Of a stretch of DNA of 64,000 nt, positions 45,463-54,090 are shown piece by piece. Every line of letters starts with the position of its first letter. Position 1 is the first letter of the stretch. The translations under genes and the position numbers were made by a program. The notes beneath the pieces were generated by a model. It ran no database searches. It was not told the origin of the DNA and saw only the letters and a program-made list of their open reading frames with translations. Origin of the DNA: Pararobbsia silviterrae (GTDB taxonomy: Bacteria; Pseudomonadota; Gammaproteobacteria; Burkholderiales; Burkholderiaceae); contig NZ_RBZU01000007.1 in NCBI RefSeq assembly GCF_003628125.1, positions 62,363 to 126,362 on the forward strand, in the 5' to 3' direction.

Positions 45463-47223
45463 TTATTGCACAACCGTTTGGACGTCCGCACCGGACGTCT
45501 CGTGAACAAGGGATCGGCCCGCCGCGTCATGCGCGGCGATATAACCGAAAGTCATCGCGGGGCCGAGCGTGATGCCGCCGCTCGGATAGCGTCCGCCCAT
45601 CACGCTCGACATATCGTTGCCGCACGCATAGAGACCGCGCACGGGCGCACCCGTCGCGTCGAGCACGCGCGCATTCGCATCGGTGCGCAGACCGGCGAAC
45701 GTGCCGAGGCTGCCCGGCACGACCTTGACGGCATAGAACGGACCGTGCTCGATCGGCGCAACACACGGATTCAACGGATGCTCGGCATCGCCCTGCACGC
45801 GGTTGTAAGGCGTGCCGCCGCGGCCGAACTCGGGATCCTTTCCGTCGCGCGCGAACGCGTTATACGACGTCACGGTCCGATCGAGCGCCGCGGCATCGAG
45901 CCCGCATTGCGCGGCGAGATCGGCAATCGACTTGCCGCGCTTGAGATAACCCGAGCGTAGCCAGCGGCCGAACGGAACCGGCGTCGGCTTGACCGCGCCG
46001 AGGCCGTATCGGCGAATGAAGCGATGGTCGCAGACGAGCCATGCGAAGACGGGCTCGCCGGCGGGCACCGCATCGAACAGCGCCTGCATGAAGTCGTAAT
46101 ACGAATCGGCTTCGTCGACGAAGCGCTTGCCTTCGCGCGTGACGGCGATCACGCCGGGCTTGCCGCGCTCGATCAAATGCGGATAGACGCCCGTGCTGCC
46201 GTCGCTGCGCTCGACGAGCGACACGGGCGCCCACGCGCCGGCCGCCGCGATCGGCGATTCGACGGCGCCGCCGGCCGCTTCGCCAAGCCGGATGCCGTCG
46301 CCCGTATTGCTCGGCGGCGCGGCCGACCAGTGTTCGCGCCCCGTCGGGGCATGCGCGAACAACTGGCGCTTGCGCGCGATATCGTGCGGAAAGCCTCCGC
46401 ATGCGAGCACCACGCCGCGTCGCGCGTGAATCTCGATCTCGCCCGACGGCGTCGCGACACGCGCGCCGCATATCGCGCCGTCACGCTCGATCAAGCGCTT
46501 GACCGAGTGTGAAACCTCGATCGTCACATTTCGATCGAACGCCGATTTCGCGAGACGCGCGACCAATGCGTTGCCGTTCACGAGATGCATGCCGCGGCGA
46601 TAGAGCAGCAGATCTTTGAGATGCGTCGTGACGCGTCGCACGACGTGCCGGAACGATGCCCACGAACGCGTCGCCTTGAGGAAGTGGCGCAAATCGGCAC
46701 CCGATGCGATGCCCATGCCCCAAAGCGACACGAGATCGAGCGGTGGCCGCAGCTTGTGGATCTGCGCGCCGAGCTCGCGTCCGTCGAACGGCGCGGCGCA
46801 GACCGAGCGGCCGCCGAGCACGGCGCCCGGCGAGCGGCCATGAAAATCGGGAATCCCGTTGCCGTCGATGAACTGCAGCGCTGTGTGCGTGCGATAGAAC
46901 TCGACCATCTCCGGGCCGTGTTCGAGAAACGCGTCGATGCGCGCATCGTCGTAGAACGCCCCGAGTTCGTGATGCAGGTACGTACGCGGACCGTCGTCGT
47001 CTTCACGGATGCCGGCGGCCACCGCAAGCGGATTGCGCGGAATCCACATCCAGCCGCCCGACCACGCGGCCGTGCCGCCGAACACCGCTTCTTTCTCGAC
47101 AACGATGACATCGAGCCCGAGCGAGGCGGCCGTCACGGCCGCCGAGAGCCCGCCCGCGCCCGCTCCGACCACGAGCAGATCGCACGTTCGGGCGGCTTGA
47201 ACCGGTCCCGCTCGGCCGGACAT
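45463..47223 (-). CDS. FAD-dependent dehydrogenase (KstD/fumarate reductase flavoprotein family)
   Basis: A 586-residue flavoprotein. The FAD-binding VVGAGAGGLSAAVTAASLG is followed by EKEAVFGGTAAWSGGWMW, typical of FAD_binding_2 enzymes such as 3-ketosteroid delta-1-dehydrogenase and related enoate dehydrogenases. The C-terminal flavin-contact block YACGNDMSSVMGGRYPSGG, then ITLGPAMTFGY, is complete. It would introduce a double bond next to a carbonyl in a ring. The ATG at 47223 has GGGGAGG about 8 bases away and follows the aroE-like gene by only 2 bases. Confidence 0.93.
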   Translation of the reverse strand: MSGRAGPVQAARTCDLLVVGAGAGGLSAAVTAASLGLDVIVVEKEAVFGGTAAWSGGWMWIPRNPLAVAAGIREDDDGPRTYLHHELGAFYDDARIDAFLEHGPEMVEFYRTHTALQFIDGNGIPDFHGRSPGAVLGGRSVCAAPFDGRELGAQIHKLRPPLDLVSLWGMGIASGADLRHFLKATRSWASFRHVVRRVTTHLKDLLLYRRGMHLVNGNALVARLAKSAFDRNVTIEVSHSVKRLIERDGAICGARVATPSGEIEIHARRGVVLACGGFPHDIARKRQLFAHAPTGREHWSAAPPSNTGDGIRLGEAAGGAVESPIAAAGAWAPVSLVERSDGSTGVYPHLIERGKPGVIAVTREGKRFVDEADSYYDFMQALFDAVPAGEPVFAWLVCDHRFIRRYGLGAVKPTPVPFGRWLRSGYLKRGKSIADLAAQCGLDAAALDRTVTSYNAFARDGKDPEFGRGGTPYNRVQGDAEHPLNPCVAPIEHGPFYAVKVVPGSLGTFAGLRTDANARVLDATGAPVRGLYACGNDMSSVMGGRYPSGGITLGPAMTFGYIAAHDAAGRSLVHETSGADVQTVVQ

Positions 47224-47225
47224 GA

Positions 47226-48026
47226 TCAGGCCTCCCCGATGAGGAAATCGACCATCAGACGCAGTTCCGCGCCGAACATGTCGACGCCGACGCTCGCACG
47301 GCATCCCTTCGCGCGCGCGGCCTCGATCCACGGCGACACGAGCGGCGACGTAATCACGCACGCCGCGAATGCATCGGGCGAGAGCTTGTCGACTTCGACG
47401 GGATACGGATCCTCGGGACGCATGCCCATAGGCGTCGCGTTGACGACCATCTCGAACCCCGTCGGATCGGCGCTGCCCGCTTTGACGCGCGCGCCGAAGC
47501 GATCCTTGAGTCGCGCGATCAACGCATCGCGGCGCGTCGTGTCGGCATCGTGAATCGCGAGTTCGGTCGCGCCGGCTTCGAGCAGCGCGAGCGCGATCGC
47601 GGTGCCTGCCCCACCCGCGCCGACGAGCAGCGTGCGCTTGCCCTTCGGATCGCCGCCCTGCGAGGCGATGCCGCCGAGCATGCCCATGCCGTCGAACATC
47701 TCGCCGTGCCAGCTGCCGTCTTCATTGCGGCGCAGGATATTGACCGAGCCGAGAAACTCGGCGCGATCGGTCGCGGTCTTGCAGTGCGCGTAGGTCGCGA
47801 ACTTGTGCGGAATCGTGACGATGATGCTGTCGCAGTTCTTCGCGAGCGAAAGCCCGCCGATGAACGCATCGACGTCCTGCGTCGTGACCTGGATCGGAAT
47901 CACGACGGTGTCGTGACCGCGCTCGTTGAGCATGCGCGTGACGTTGGCCGGAGATTTCACTTGGGCGATCGGGTCGCCGATGATGGCGATGACCCGTGTT
48001 GCGCCGCTCAAGGTGGCATAGCTCAT
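47226..48026 (-). CDS. Shikimate/quinate dehydrogenase family protein
   Basis: A 266-residue AroE-fold enzyme. It has the substrate-binding SPANVTRMLNERG, catalytic Lys in IIVTIPHKFATYAHC, the Asp in MFDGMGMLGGI, the nucleotide loop GAGGAGTAIALAL and VVNATPMGM. The IPHK and FDGMGM details and the catabolic context suggest a degradative quinate/shikimate-type or related dehydrogenase rather than the biosynthetic AroE. It sits between the importer and the flavoprotein in one operon. Confidence 0.88.
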   Translation of the reverse strand: MSYATLSGATRVIAIIGDPIAQVKSPANVTRMLNERGHDTVVIPIQVTTQDVDAFIGGLSLAKNCDSIIVTIPHKFATYAHCKTATDRAEFLGSVNILRRNEDGSWHGEMFDGMGMLGGIASQGGDPKGKRTLLVGAGGAGTAIALALLEAGATELAIHDADTTRRDALIARLKDRFGARVKAGSADPTGFEMVVNATPMGMRPEDPYPVEVDKLSPDAFAACVITSPLVSPWIEAARAKGCRASVGVDMFGAELRLMVDFLIGEA

Positions 48027-48073
48027 GATGTGTTCCGTAAAAGATAGGGAAAGGCGCGCGCGATCGAATCGAT

Positions 48074-50623
48074 CTACGCGACGTACTGCGTGCGTTCCTG
48101 TTCGCCGGTCACGCCGAGCAGGCGCGCCTGCAAGGCGGCATCGCCGGCGAGGGTCTGGGCGGATCCCGCGAACGCCATTTGTCCGTTGACCATCACGTAC
48201 GCGCGATCGGCCATCGGCAGCACGCTCTCGGCGTGGTGCTCGACGATCACGAGGCTCGCGCGGCTGCGCAACTGGACGACGGCTTCCATGATGTCCTTGA
48301 CGACCGCGGGCGCGAGACCTTCGAACGGTTCGTCGAGCAGGATCACGCGGCTCGGCACCATCAAGGCGCGCGCGATCGCGACCATCTGGCGTTCGCCGCC
48401 CGAGAGCGCGTCGGCCTTCGACTTCTGCAGGATCTTGAGTTTCGGGAACAGGCCGTAGATCTCATCGAGACTCGCGCCGCCCTCGCGCTGCGCGAGCACG
48501 AGGTTTTCGAGCACGGTCAGGTTCGGGAACAGGCGCCGCCCTTCGGGCACCATCGACAGACCGAGCCGGTTGATCTCGTGCGGCTTCGCATGCGTGATCT
48601 CCTTGCCGTCGAATACGATGCGCCCCGCGCCGATTTGCGCGACACCCATCATCGCGCGCAGCGTCGTACTCTTGCCGACGCCATTGCGGCCAAGCAGCGC
48701 GACGACTTCGCCCGCGCGGATCTCCATGTCGAGCCGGTCGAGCACCTGGCTGCCCTGATAGCCGGCGCACAGTTGCTCGATCTTGACGATGACCTCGCCG
48801 CTGCGCGCGTGATGCGCGGCCGTCGGCATCGCGATGACGGAGGCCGATGCGGGCGCTTCGTCCTTCGATTTGCCGAGATAGGCGCTGATCACGTCCGGAT
48901 GATTCGCGACGTCGCGCGGCTTGCCGTCGGCGATCAGCCGTCCCTGATGCAGGACGGTCAGTCGATCCGACAACGCGATCACGCGGTCGATATCGTGTTC
49001 GATCAGCAGCACGGCATGCGTCGAAGCCAGACGCCGGATCAGCTTGCCGACGATCTCGCGATCGGCTTCGGCAAGGCCGGCAAGCGGCTCGTCGAGCAAC
49101 AGGAGCTTCGCATCGGTCGCGAGCGACACCGCGATTTCGAGCAGACGCTGTTCGCCGTGCGAGAGATTCGCGCATTTTTCGGCGGCGCGGTGATCGAGGC
49201 CGACGGCCTGCAGCAAGGTCCAGGTCCGTGCGTTGATCGCGTCGATCCGGTACGCGTCGCGCCAGATCGCATGACGCTGCGGACTGCGCGCCTGAACGGC
49301 GACGCGCACGTTCTCGAACGCGGTCAGTTCCTTGAACACGCTCAGAATCTGGAACGAGCGCGCAAGGCCCAGACGCACGCGTTCAAACATGAGCAGCCGA
49401 TTGACGTTGCGGCCCTCGAACACGATCTCGCCCGTATCGGGCCGCAGCAAGCCGCTGAGCATATTGAAGAACGTCGTCTTGCCCGCGCCGTTCGGACCGA
49501 TAAAGCTGTGCAACTGATACGGCATCACATCGAGATCGATGCCGTTGGCCGTCACGATCGAGCCGAAGCGTTTGCCGAGATTGCGCACCGACAGGATCGG
49601 CTTGTTCGGGTCGCGCACGATCTTCGTGCTTTCGAACGGTTCGATGACCGCGGGGCGCGGCGGGATCTCGTCGCGCACGAGCGTCCAGCGCGTACGGCGG
49701 CGCAGGCGCTGGAAAAAGCCCTGGATGCCTTCGGGCGACAGCAGCGCGACGATCACGATGATCGGCGCGAAGATCAGCCACCAGTTTTCGGTGATCGCGC
49801 TGAGCTTGTCCTGCAGCAGCACGAAGCTGATCGCGCCCCAGAGCGGGCCGAGAAATTGATGGACGCCGCCGAGCACGACCATCAGCAACGCGTCGCCCGC
49901 ATGCTGCCAGCTCAGATTGTTCGCATAGACGCCCTGCACGAGCAGCGCGAGCAAACCGCCCGCATACCCGACGACGGCCGCCGAAATCGCGAACGCGACG
50001 AGTTTGACGCGATACGTGTTGTAGCCGAGGCTCGACACGCGCTGCTCGTTGTCGCGCAGCGCCTGCAGCACGCGCCCGAACGGCGAATGCGCGAGCCGCC
50101 AGAGAAAGCCCATCGCAAGTACGATCGTCACGATGCTGAACGCGTGAAATGCCGTCATCGACGTGAGCCACGGACGCGCGACATCCTGCATGCCGTTCTC
50201 GCCGCCCGTGAAGTCGGTCCATTTGAACGCGACCTCATAGGCGATCTGCGAACACGCGAGCGTCAGCAGCGAGAAATACAGGCCGCGGCGGCGCAGGATC
50301 ACGAGCCCGACGATGCCGCCGAGCGCGAGCGAGAACACGATAGCGAAGACGAGCGCCTCGATTTCGTTCGTGAAGATGCTGCGCATGCCGATGCCGACCG
50401 CATAGCTCGCGCAGCCGAAGAACACCGATGCGCCGAACGGCACGAGGCCCGTGTATCCGACGAGCAGGCTCACGCCCGCGCCGTAGAGCGTATAGATCGC
50501 GATCTCGGTGATGCGGCTCAGCGGAATGCCGAACTGGACCGCGCCGAACGACAGCGCCGCGAAAACGAGCGCGACCCAGAGCAGCGGATGACGCAGCACG
50601 GATGAGCAAGGATTGGAATTCAT
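48074..50623 (-). CDS. Branched-chain-type ABC transporter: LivM permease fused to LivG and LivF ATPases
   Basis: A single 849-residue polypeptide with three domains that are usually separate proteins. Residues 1-330 are a LivM permease of about nine membrane segments (GYTGLVPFGASVFFG, GGVHQFLGPLWGA). Residues about 345-590 are LivG (FIGPNGAGKTTFFN, NLSHGEQRLLEIA, LLLLDEPLAGLA). Residues about 615-845 are LivF (LLGRNGVGKSTTLR, ALSGGERQMVAIA, VILLDEPFEGLAP). The reading frame is continuous. The ATG at 50623 overlaps the LivH stop (ATGA) and has GGGAG about 9 bases away. Substrate unlikely to be simple Leu/Ile/Val given the catabolic operon. Confidence 0.93.
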   Translation of the reverse strand: MNSNPCSSVLRHPLLWVALVFAALSFGAVQFGIPLSRITEIAIYTLYGAGVSLLVGYTGLVPFGASVFFGCASYAVGIGMRSIFTNEIEALVFAIVFSLALGGIVGLVILRRRGLYFSLLTLACSQIAYEVAFKWTDFTGGENGMQDVARPWLTSMTAFHAFSIVTIVLAMGFLWRLAHSPFGRVLQALRDNEQRVSSLGYNTYRVKLVAFAISAAVVGYAGGLLALLVQGVYANNLSWQHAGDALLMVVLGGVHQFLGPLWGAISFVLLQDKLSAITENWWLIFAPIIVIVALLSPEGIQGFFQRLRRRTRWTLVRDEIPPRPAVIEPFESTKIVRDPNKPILSVRNLGKRFGSIVTANGIDLDVMPYQLHSFIGPNGAGKTTFFNMLSGLLRPDTGEIVFEGRNVNRLLMFERVRLGLARSFQILSVFKELTAFENVRVAVQARSPQRHAIWRDAYRIDAINARTWTLLQAVGLDHRAAEKCANLSHGEQRLLEIAVSLATDAKLLLLDEPLAGLAEADREIVGKLIRRLASTHAVLLIEHDIDRVIALSDRLTVLHQGRLIADGKPRDVANHPDVISAYLGKSKDEAPASASVIAMPTAAHHARSGEVIVKIEQLCAGYQGSQVLDRLDMEIRAGEVVALLGRNGVGKSTTLRAMMGVAQIGAGRIVFDGKEITHAKPHEINRLGLSMVPEGRRLFPNLTVLENLVLAQREGGASLDEIYGLFPKLKILQKSKADALSGGERQMVAIARALMVPSRVILLDEPFEGLAPAVVKDIMEAVVQLRSRASLVIVEHHAESVLPMADRAYVMVNGQMAFAGSAQTLAGDAALQARLLGVTGEQERTQYVA

Positions 50624-51489
50624 TCGAAACGCTCCCAACGTTCACCGAACAGGCCGCGCGGCCGCACGAGCAAAATGACCGCCATCAGCACGTACATCGC
50701 GGCGCCCGATGCCTCGGGTTTGAACTGGACGGTCAGCGATGTGACGATGCCCACGAGCAAGCCCGCGACGACCGCGCCCGCATACGAACCGAGCCCGCCG
50801 ATCGTCACGATCACGAAGGCCGGCATGATCGCGTCGGACGCCATCGAGGGCGTGACCGACCAGAGCGGCGCCGCGAGCAATCCCGCGATGCCGGCGATGC
50901 AGCAACCGAGGCCGAACACGCCGGTCAACACGCGCGGCAGATTGATGCCGAGCATGCCGACCATCTCGGGGTCGCGGCTCCCGGCGCGAAGGATGCGGCC
51001 GAACGGCGTGTAGATCAGGCCGGCCCAGAGCAGCACGAGCAATACGACCGTCGCACCGAGCACGGCGAGCCGATACGTCGTCAACAGCACGGGACCGAGC
51101 ACGACGAAGCCCGACAGGAACGGCGGCGCGTTGAACGGTTGACCGCCCGCGCCCCAGAACTGCCGGATCACGGCTTCGATGAACAGCGCGAGCCCGAAGG
51201 TCACGATGAGTCCGATCAGCGGCTCCTTGCCGTAGAGCCGGCGGATCAGCGTGAGCTCGACGATCATGCCGACGAGCCCCGCGAGGACCGGCGCGAACAC
51301 GACGGCCGGCCAGCCGTATTGCTGCTGCAGCGTGACCGCGAAATACGCGCCGAGCGCGAAGAACGCGCCGTGGGCGAAGTTCACGATCCCGAGCATGCCG
51401 AAGATGACCGACAGACCGATCGCGATCAGCACGTACAGAAAGCCGAGCACGAGGCCGTTCGCGACTTGAGACAGCAAGAGTTCAAACAT
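50620..51489 (-). CDS. Branched-chain-type ABC transporter permease, LivH family
   Basis: A 289-residue membrane protein with about eight transmembrane segments and the LivH signatures AIGLSVIFGMLGIVNFAHG near the N-terminus and VIVTIGGLGSYAGAVVAG in the conserved C-terminal loop. It pairs with the permease part of the fused protein, whose start codon it overlaps by four bases, and follows the binding-protein gene by 33 bases. Confidence 0.93.
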   Translation of the reverse strand: MFELLLSQVANGLVLGFLYVLIAIGLSVIFGMLGIVNFAHGAFFALGAYFAVTLQQQYGWPAVVFAPVLAGLVGMIVELTLIRRLYGKEPLIGLIVTFGLALFIEAVIRQFWGAGGQPFNAPPFLSGFVVLGPVLLTTYRLAVLGATVVLLVLLWAGLIYTPFGRILRAGSRDPEMVGMLGINLPRVLTGVFGLGCCIAGIAGLLAAPLWSVTPSMASDAIMPAFVIVTIGGLGSYAGAVVAGLLVGIVTSLTVQFKPEASGAAMYVLMAVILLVRPRGLFGERWERFE

Positions 51490-51522
51490 GCCGAGCTCCT
51501 TGGACGCAGAAAGAGACGCGCA

Positions 51523-52782
51523 TCAAAGCGGACCTATATGGCAGCCGACGTCGGCTTCGCTGCCATAGAGCGCATCGAGACCGGACGCGTTGTCGGGAAT
51601 CGTCTTCTCGATATCGAGGAAGTCGTAAGCATCCGGAATCTTCGGCTTGACCTTCGCGACGAGGATCGGCACGAGCATCTGGTGATCCCACGCGCGGTAG
51701 TAGGCCGGCATCGGACGGTTCGCATCGCGCCAGCCTTCGAGCGACTTGACGATCGCGGCGGAATCGACGGATTTGGCCGCGTCGATCGACTGCAGCAGCG
51801 AACGCATGACGAACCAGCCGAGCCATGCGCGATCCGGCGCGGGCCGCTTGAATTTCTTCGCGTACTCGGCCGCGAACGCCTTGTCTTCCGCCGCGTTCGC
51901 GGGATTGTTGAAGTACCAGTCCTTCGAGTAGTAGCCCGTTGCGGCCTCTGGTCCGACGCCCCAGATGTCGCTGTCGGCCGAGCCGATCTGCGCGATCGGA
52001 ATCTGCCCCTTCATGCCCATCTCGTTCCATTGCTTGAGGAACGTCGAGACGTCGCTGCCCGACAAGCCGCTCACGACGACGTCGGGCTTGGCCTGGCGAA
52101 TCTTGAGGATGTACGAGGTGTAGTCGGGCGTGTTCAGCGGCGAGGCGTCCGCGCCCGCGACCGTGCCGCCCGAGGCGATCAATTGCTTCTGGAATTGATC
52201 GCTGACGTCCTGCCCGAATGCATACGACGCGGTCAGGAAATACCAGTGCTTGCCGAGCGTCAGCAGTTGCTGCGACATCGCGCGGACCTGCGGCTTCACC
52301 GGCAGATGCGCCCGGAACGTATAGCGATTGCAGGACTTGCCCGTGAGTTCGTCGGCGGCCGCGTTCGGCGCGATGAACGGGATCTTCGCGCGATTCGCGA
52401 GGGCGCTCTCCGCGAGCGCATTCGCGCTCGTGCCGCCGCCGACGACGGCGACGACCTTCTCCTCGTCGATGAGCTTCTGCATATTCTGCTGAGCGCCCTG
52501 CGGGCTCGGCTCGTCGAGCCAGATCAATTGAACGGGCCGGCCGAGGACCTTGCCGCCCTGCTCTTCGAGCGCGAGGTTTGCGCCCTGCATGAGGTATTCG
52601 GAGTGGATCGCGACAGCGCCCTGCTTCGCGAGCACCATGCCGATCTTGACGGTGTCGTCGGCGCGCGCTGTCGCGGGCAGCGCCGCGGCCAGCATCAGAC
52701 TCGTGATCGCCGCGGCCGACCTCGTCGTGGTCGTCCAGCGCGAGGGGGCCGCAAGTGCGGTCGGGCTCGTCGAAATACGCAT
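51523..52782 (-). CDS. Branched-chain-type ABC transporter substrate-binding protein
   Basis: A 419-residue periplasmic binding protein of the Leu/Ile/Val (type I) fold. A signal peptide (about 1-45, LMLAAALPATARA) precedes VKIGMVLAKQGAVAIHSEY, VVAVVGGGTSANA and the hinge YYSKDWYFNN region. First gene of the operon that includes the permeases, the fused ATPase and the catabolic enzymes, so it sets the substrate range. ATG 52782 has GGAGACAG about 7 bases away; a longer frame continues to 53076 through the promoter and is rejected. Confidence 0.92.
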   Translation of the reverse strand: MRISTSPTALAAPSRWTTTTRSAAAITSLMLAAALPATARADDTVKIGMVLAKQGAVAIHSEYLMQGANLALEEQGGKVLGRPVQLIWLDEPSPQGAQQNMQKLIDEEKVVAVVGGGTSANALAESALANRAKIPFIAPNAAADELTGKSCNRYTFRAHLPVKPQVRAMSQQLLTLGKHWYFLTASYAFGQDVSDQFQKQLIASGGTVAGADASPLNTPDYTSYILKIRQAKPDVVVSGLSGSDVSTFLKQWNEMGMKGQIPIAQIGSADSDIWGVGPEAATGYYSKDWYFNNPANAAEDKAFAAEYAKKFKRPAPDRAWLGWFVMRSLLQSIDAAKSVDSAAIVKSLEGWRDANRPMPAYYRAWDHQMLVPILVAKVKPKIPDAYDFLDIEKTIPDNASGLDALYGSEADVGCHIGPL

Positions 52783-52977
52783 GCTCTGTCTCCGTTGTTG
52801 ATATCCGGGCGGCGAGAAATCCCGCCGCGCCATGTCTTGCTCGAATCCGAACCGCTGAGCGTGCGCACGGCCTTCTGCGTGCCGTGCGTCCGTGGCCGCG
52901 GAGCCTGTCCCCCGCTCGCGATGCGCATGACCCCGTCTCCGGTCGGGTTCGCATCGTCGGTCGATTGCCGTGTTTTT

Positions 52978-52992
52978 TGGAATCATATTCCA
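52978..52992. promoter_or_regulatory. IclR-type operator 1 in the divergent regulator/importer region
   Basis: TGGAATCATATTCCA, a perfect palindrome with 6-bp arms and 3-base centre, identical in arms to the site at 42934. It lies between the binding-protein gene (52782, minus) and the IclR gene (53100, plus). Confidence 0.72.
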
Positions 52993-53005
52993 GTCTTTTG
53001 CTTTT

Positions 53006-53020
53006 TGGAAATTATTTCCA
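53006..53020. promoter_or_regulatory. IclR-type operator 2 in the divergent regulator/importer region
   Basis: TGGAAATTATTTCCA, a second perfect palindrome centred 28 bases from the first. The TGGAAA...TTTCCA arms match the classic IclR-family operator form. Confidence 0.72.
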
Positions 53021-53099
53021 TAGACTGGATGCAGTGCGCCAAGTACCATCCACGCTGATCGAACGGCTTCATTCACTTACACAAACAACGGTCCGATAC

Positions 53100-53918
53100 A
53101 TGGCAGGCCCTACGACCCGAACCTTGAACGTGCTCGAGCATCTCGCGACGCACTTCGAAGGCCTCCCGCTGATTGCGATCGCCGACGAGCTCGGCATGCC
53201 GCGTAGCGCGGCGCATCGGCTGCTGACCGAACTCTGCGATGCGGGCTATGTGCGCCAGGTGCGCGCCCACGGCGACTATGTGTTGACGACCAAGCTCGCC
53301 TCGCTGGGTCTGAGCTATCTCTCGAACACGGGCGTGCAGGACATCGCCCAGCCGATCCTCGACCGGCTCGCGCTCGAATCGGGCGAGTTCGTGCGGCTCG
53401 GCGTCGTCGACGTCGACCACATCGCCTGGCTTGCGCGCGCGCAGGGCGCGCGTTCCGGGCTTCGCTACGATCCGGAAATGGGCATGGTCGCGCGGCTCTC
53501 GTGCACGTCGGCGGGACTCGCCTGGATGCTGACGCTGCCCGATGAGAAGGCGATCGAACTCGTCTCGAAGCAAGGCTTCGGGTCGCGCGAGGAATATGGC
53601 CCGAACGCGCCGCAGACCGTGCGCGAATTGCTCGCGTGCATCGAGGCGTCGCGCAAGCGCGGCTACAGCATGACCGTCGACATGTTCATGCCCGGGATGG
53701 CCGCGATGGCCGCGCCGATCCGGCGCAGGGGACAGGAAGCGACGGGCACGGTCAGTATCGCGGGGCCGTCGTCGCGGCTCACCGAGGAACGCATGATCGA
53801 ACTCGCGCCGCGACTGCTCGATGCCGCAGGCGAACTCGCGGTCGCGGGCGGCGCGTCGCTGCTTCAGCGGCGCTCGCAACTCGCGCCCGGGCACCCGGTC
53901 CTGTCGTCAGGCGATTGA
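53100..53918 (+). CDS. IclR family transcriptional regulator
   Basis: A 272-residue regulator. The N-terminal winged helix is TRTLNVLEHLATHFEGLPL followed by IADELGMPRSAAHRLLTELC; the C-terminal GAF-like ligand domain spans about 90-255 (VRLGVVDVDHIAWLARAQG, GYSMTVDMFMPGMAA). It is divergent from the ABC importer operon and two perfect IclR-type palindromes lie directly upstream. The likely regulon is the importer, the enzymes behind it, and the epimerase at 43001, whose promoter carries a matching site. The ligand is unknown. Confidence 0.93.
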   Translation: MAGPTTRTLNVLEHLATHFEGLPLIAIADELGMPRSAAHRLLTELCDAGYVRQVRAHGDYVLTTKLASLGLSYLSNTGVQDIAQPILDRLALESGEFVRLGVVDVDHIAWLARAQGARSGLRYDPEMGMVARLSCTSAGLAWMLTLPDEKAIELVSKQGFGSREEYGPNAPQTVRELLACIEASRKRGYSMTVDMFMPGMAAMAAPIRRRGQEATGTVSIAGPSSRLTEERMIELAPRLLDAAGELAVAGGASLLQRRSQLAPGHPVLSSGD

Positions 53919-54090
53919 TCGGCGGGCCGCGACGCGCATCCGATCGGGCTGGTTCCGCGCTAAGCTAGGCGCGCACGGTTTCGTTGAAGTCACACATTTG
54001 AAACGTGCCGACGCAACACTCGAAAGCCTTGCGCTACGCGCGCACGTCGCCCGGCCCCCGCCGGCGCATCCCGATCACAGGAGCAGTTCG

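Noticed and set aside
48179-50605. Antisense open frame of about 800 codons across the LivMGF fusion
   Set aside because: The minus strand has three intact conserved domains; the plus-strand frame is charged low-complexity sequence.
50602-53058. Antisense open frame of about 800 codons across the permease and binding-protein genes
   Set aside because: Same reason: no motif, and it overlaps two convincing transporter genes and the IclR promoter.
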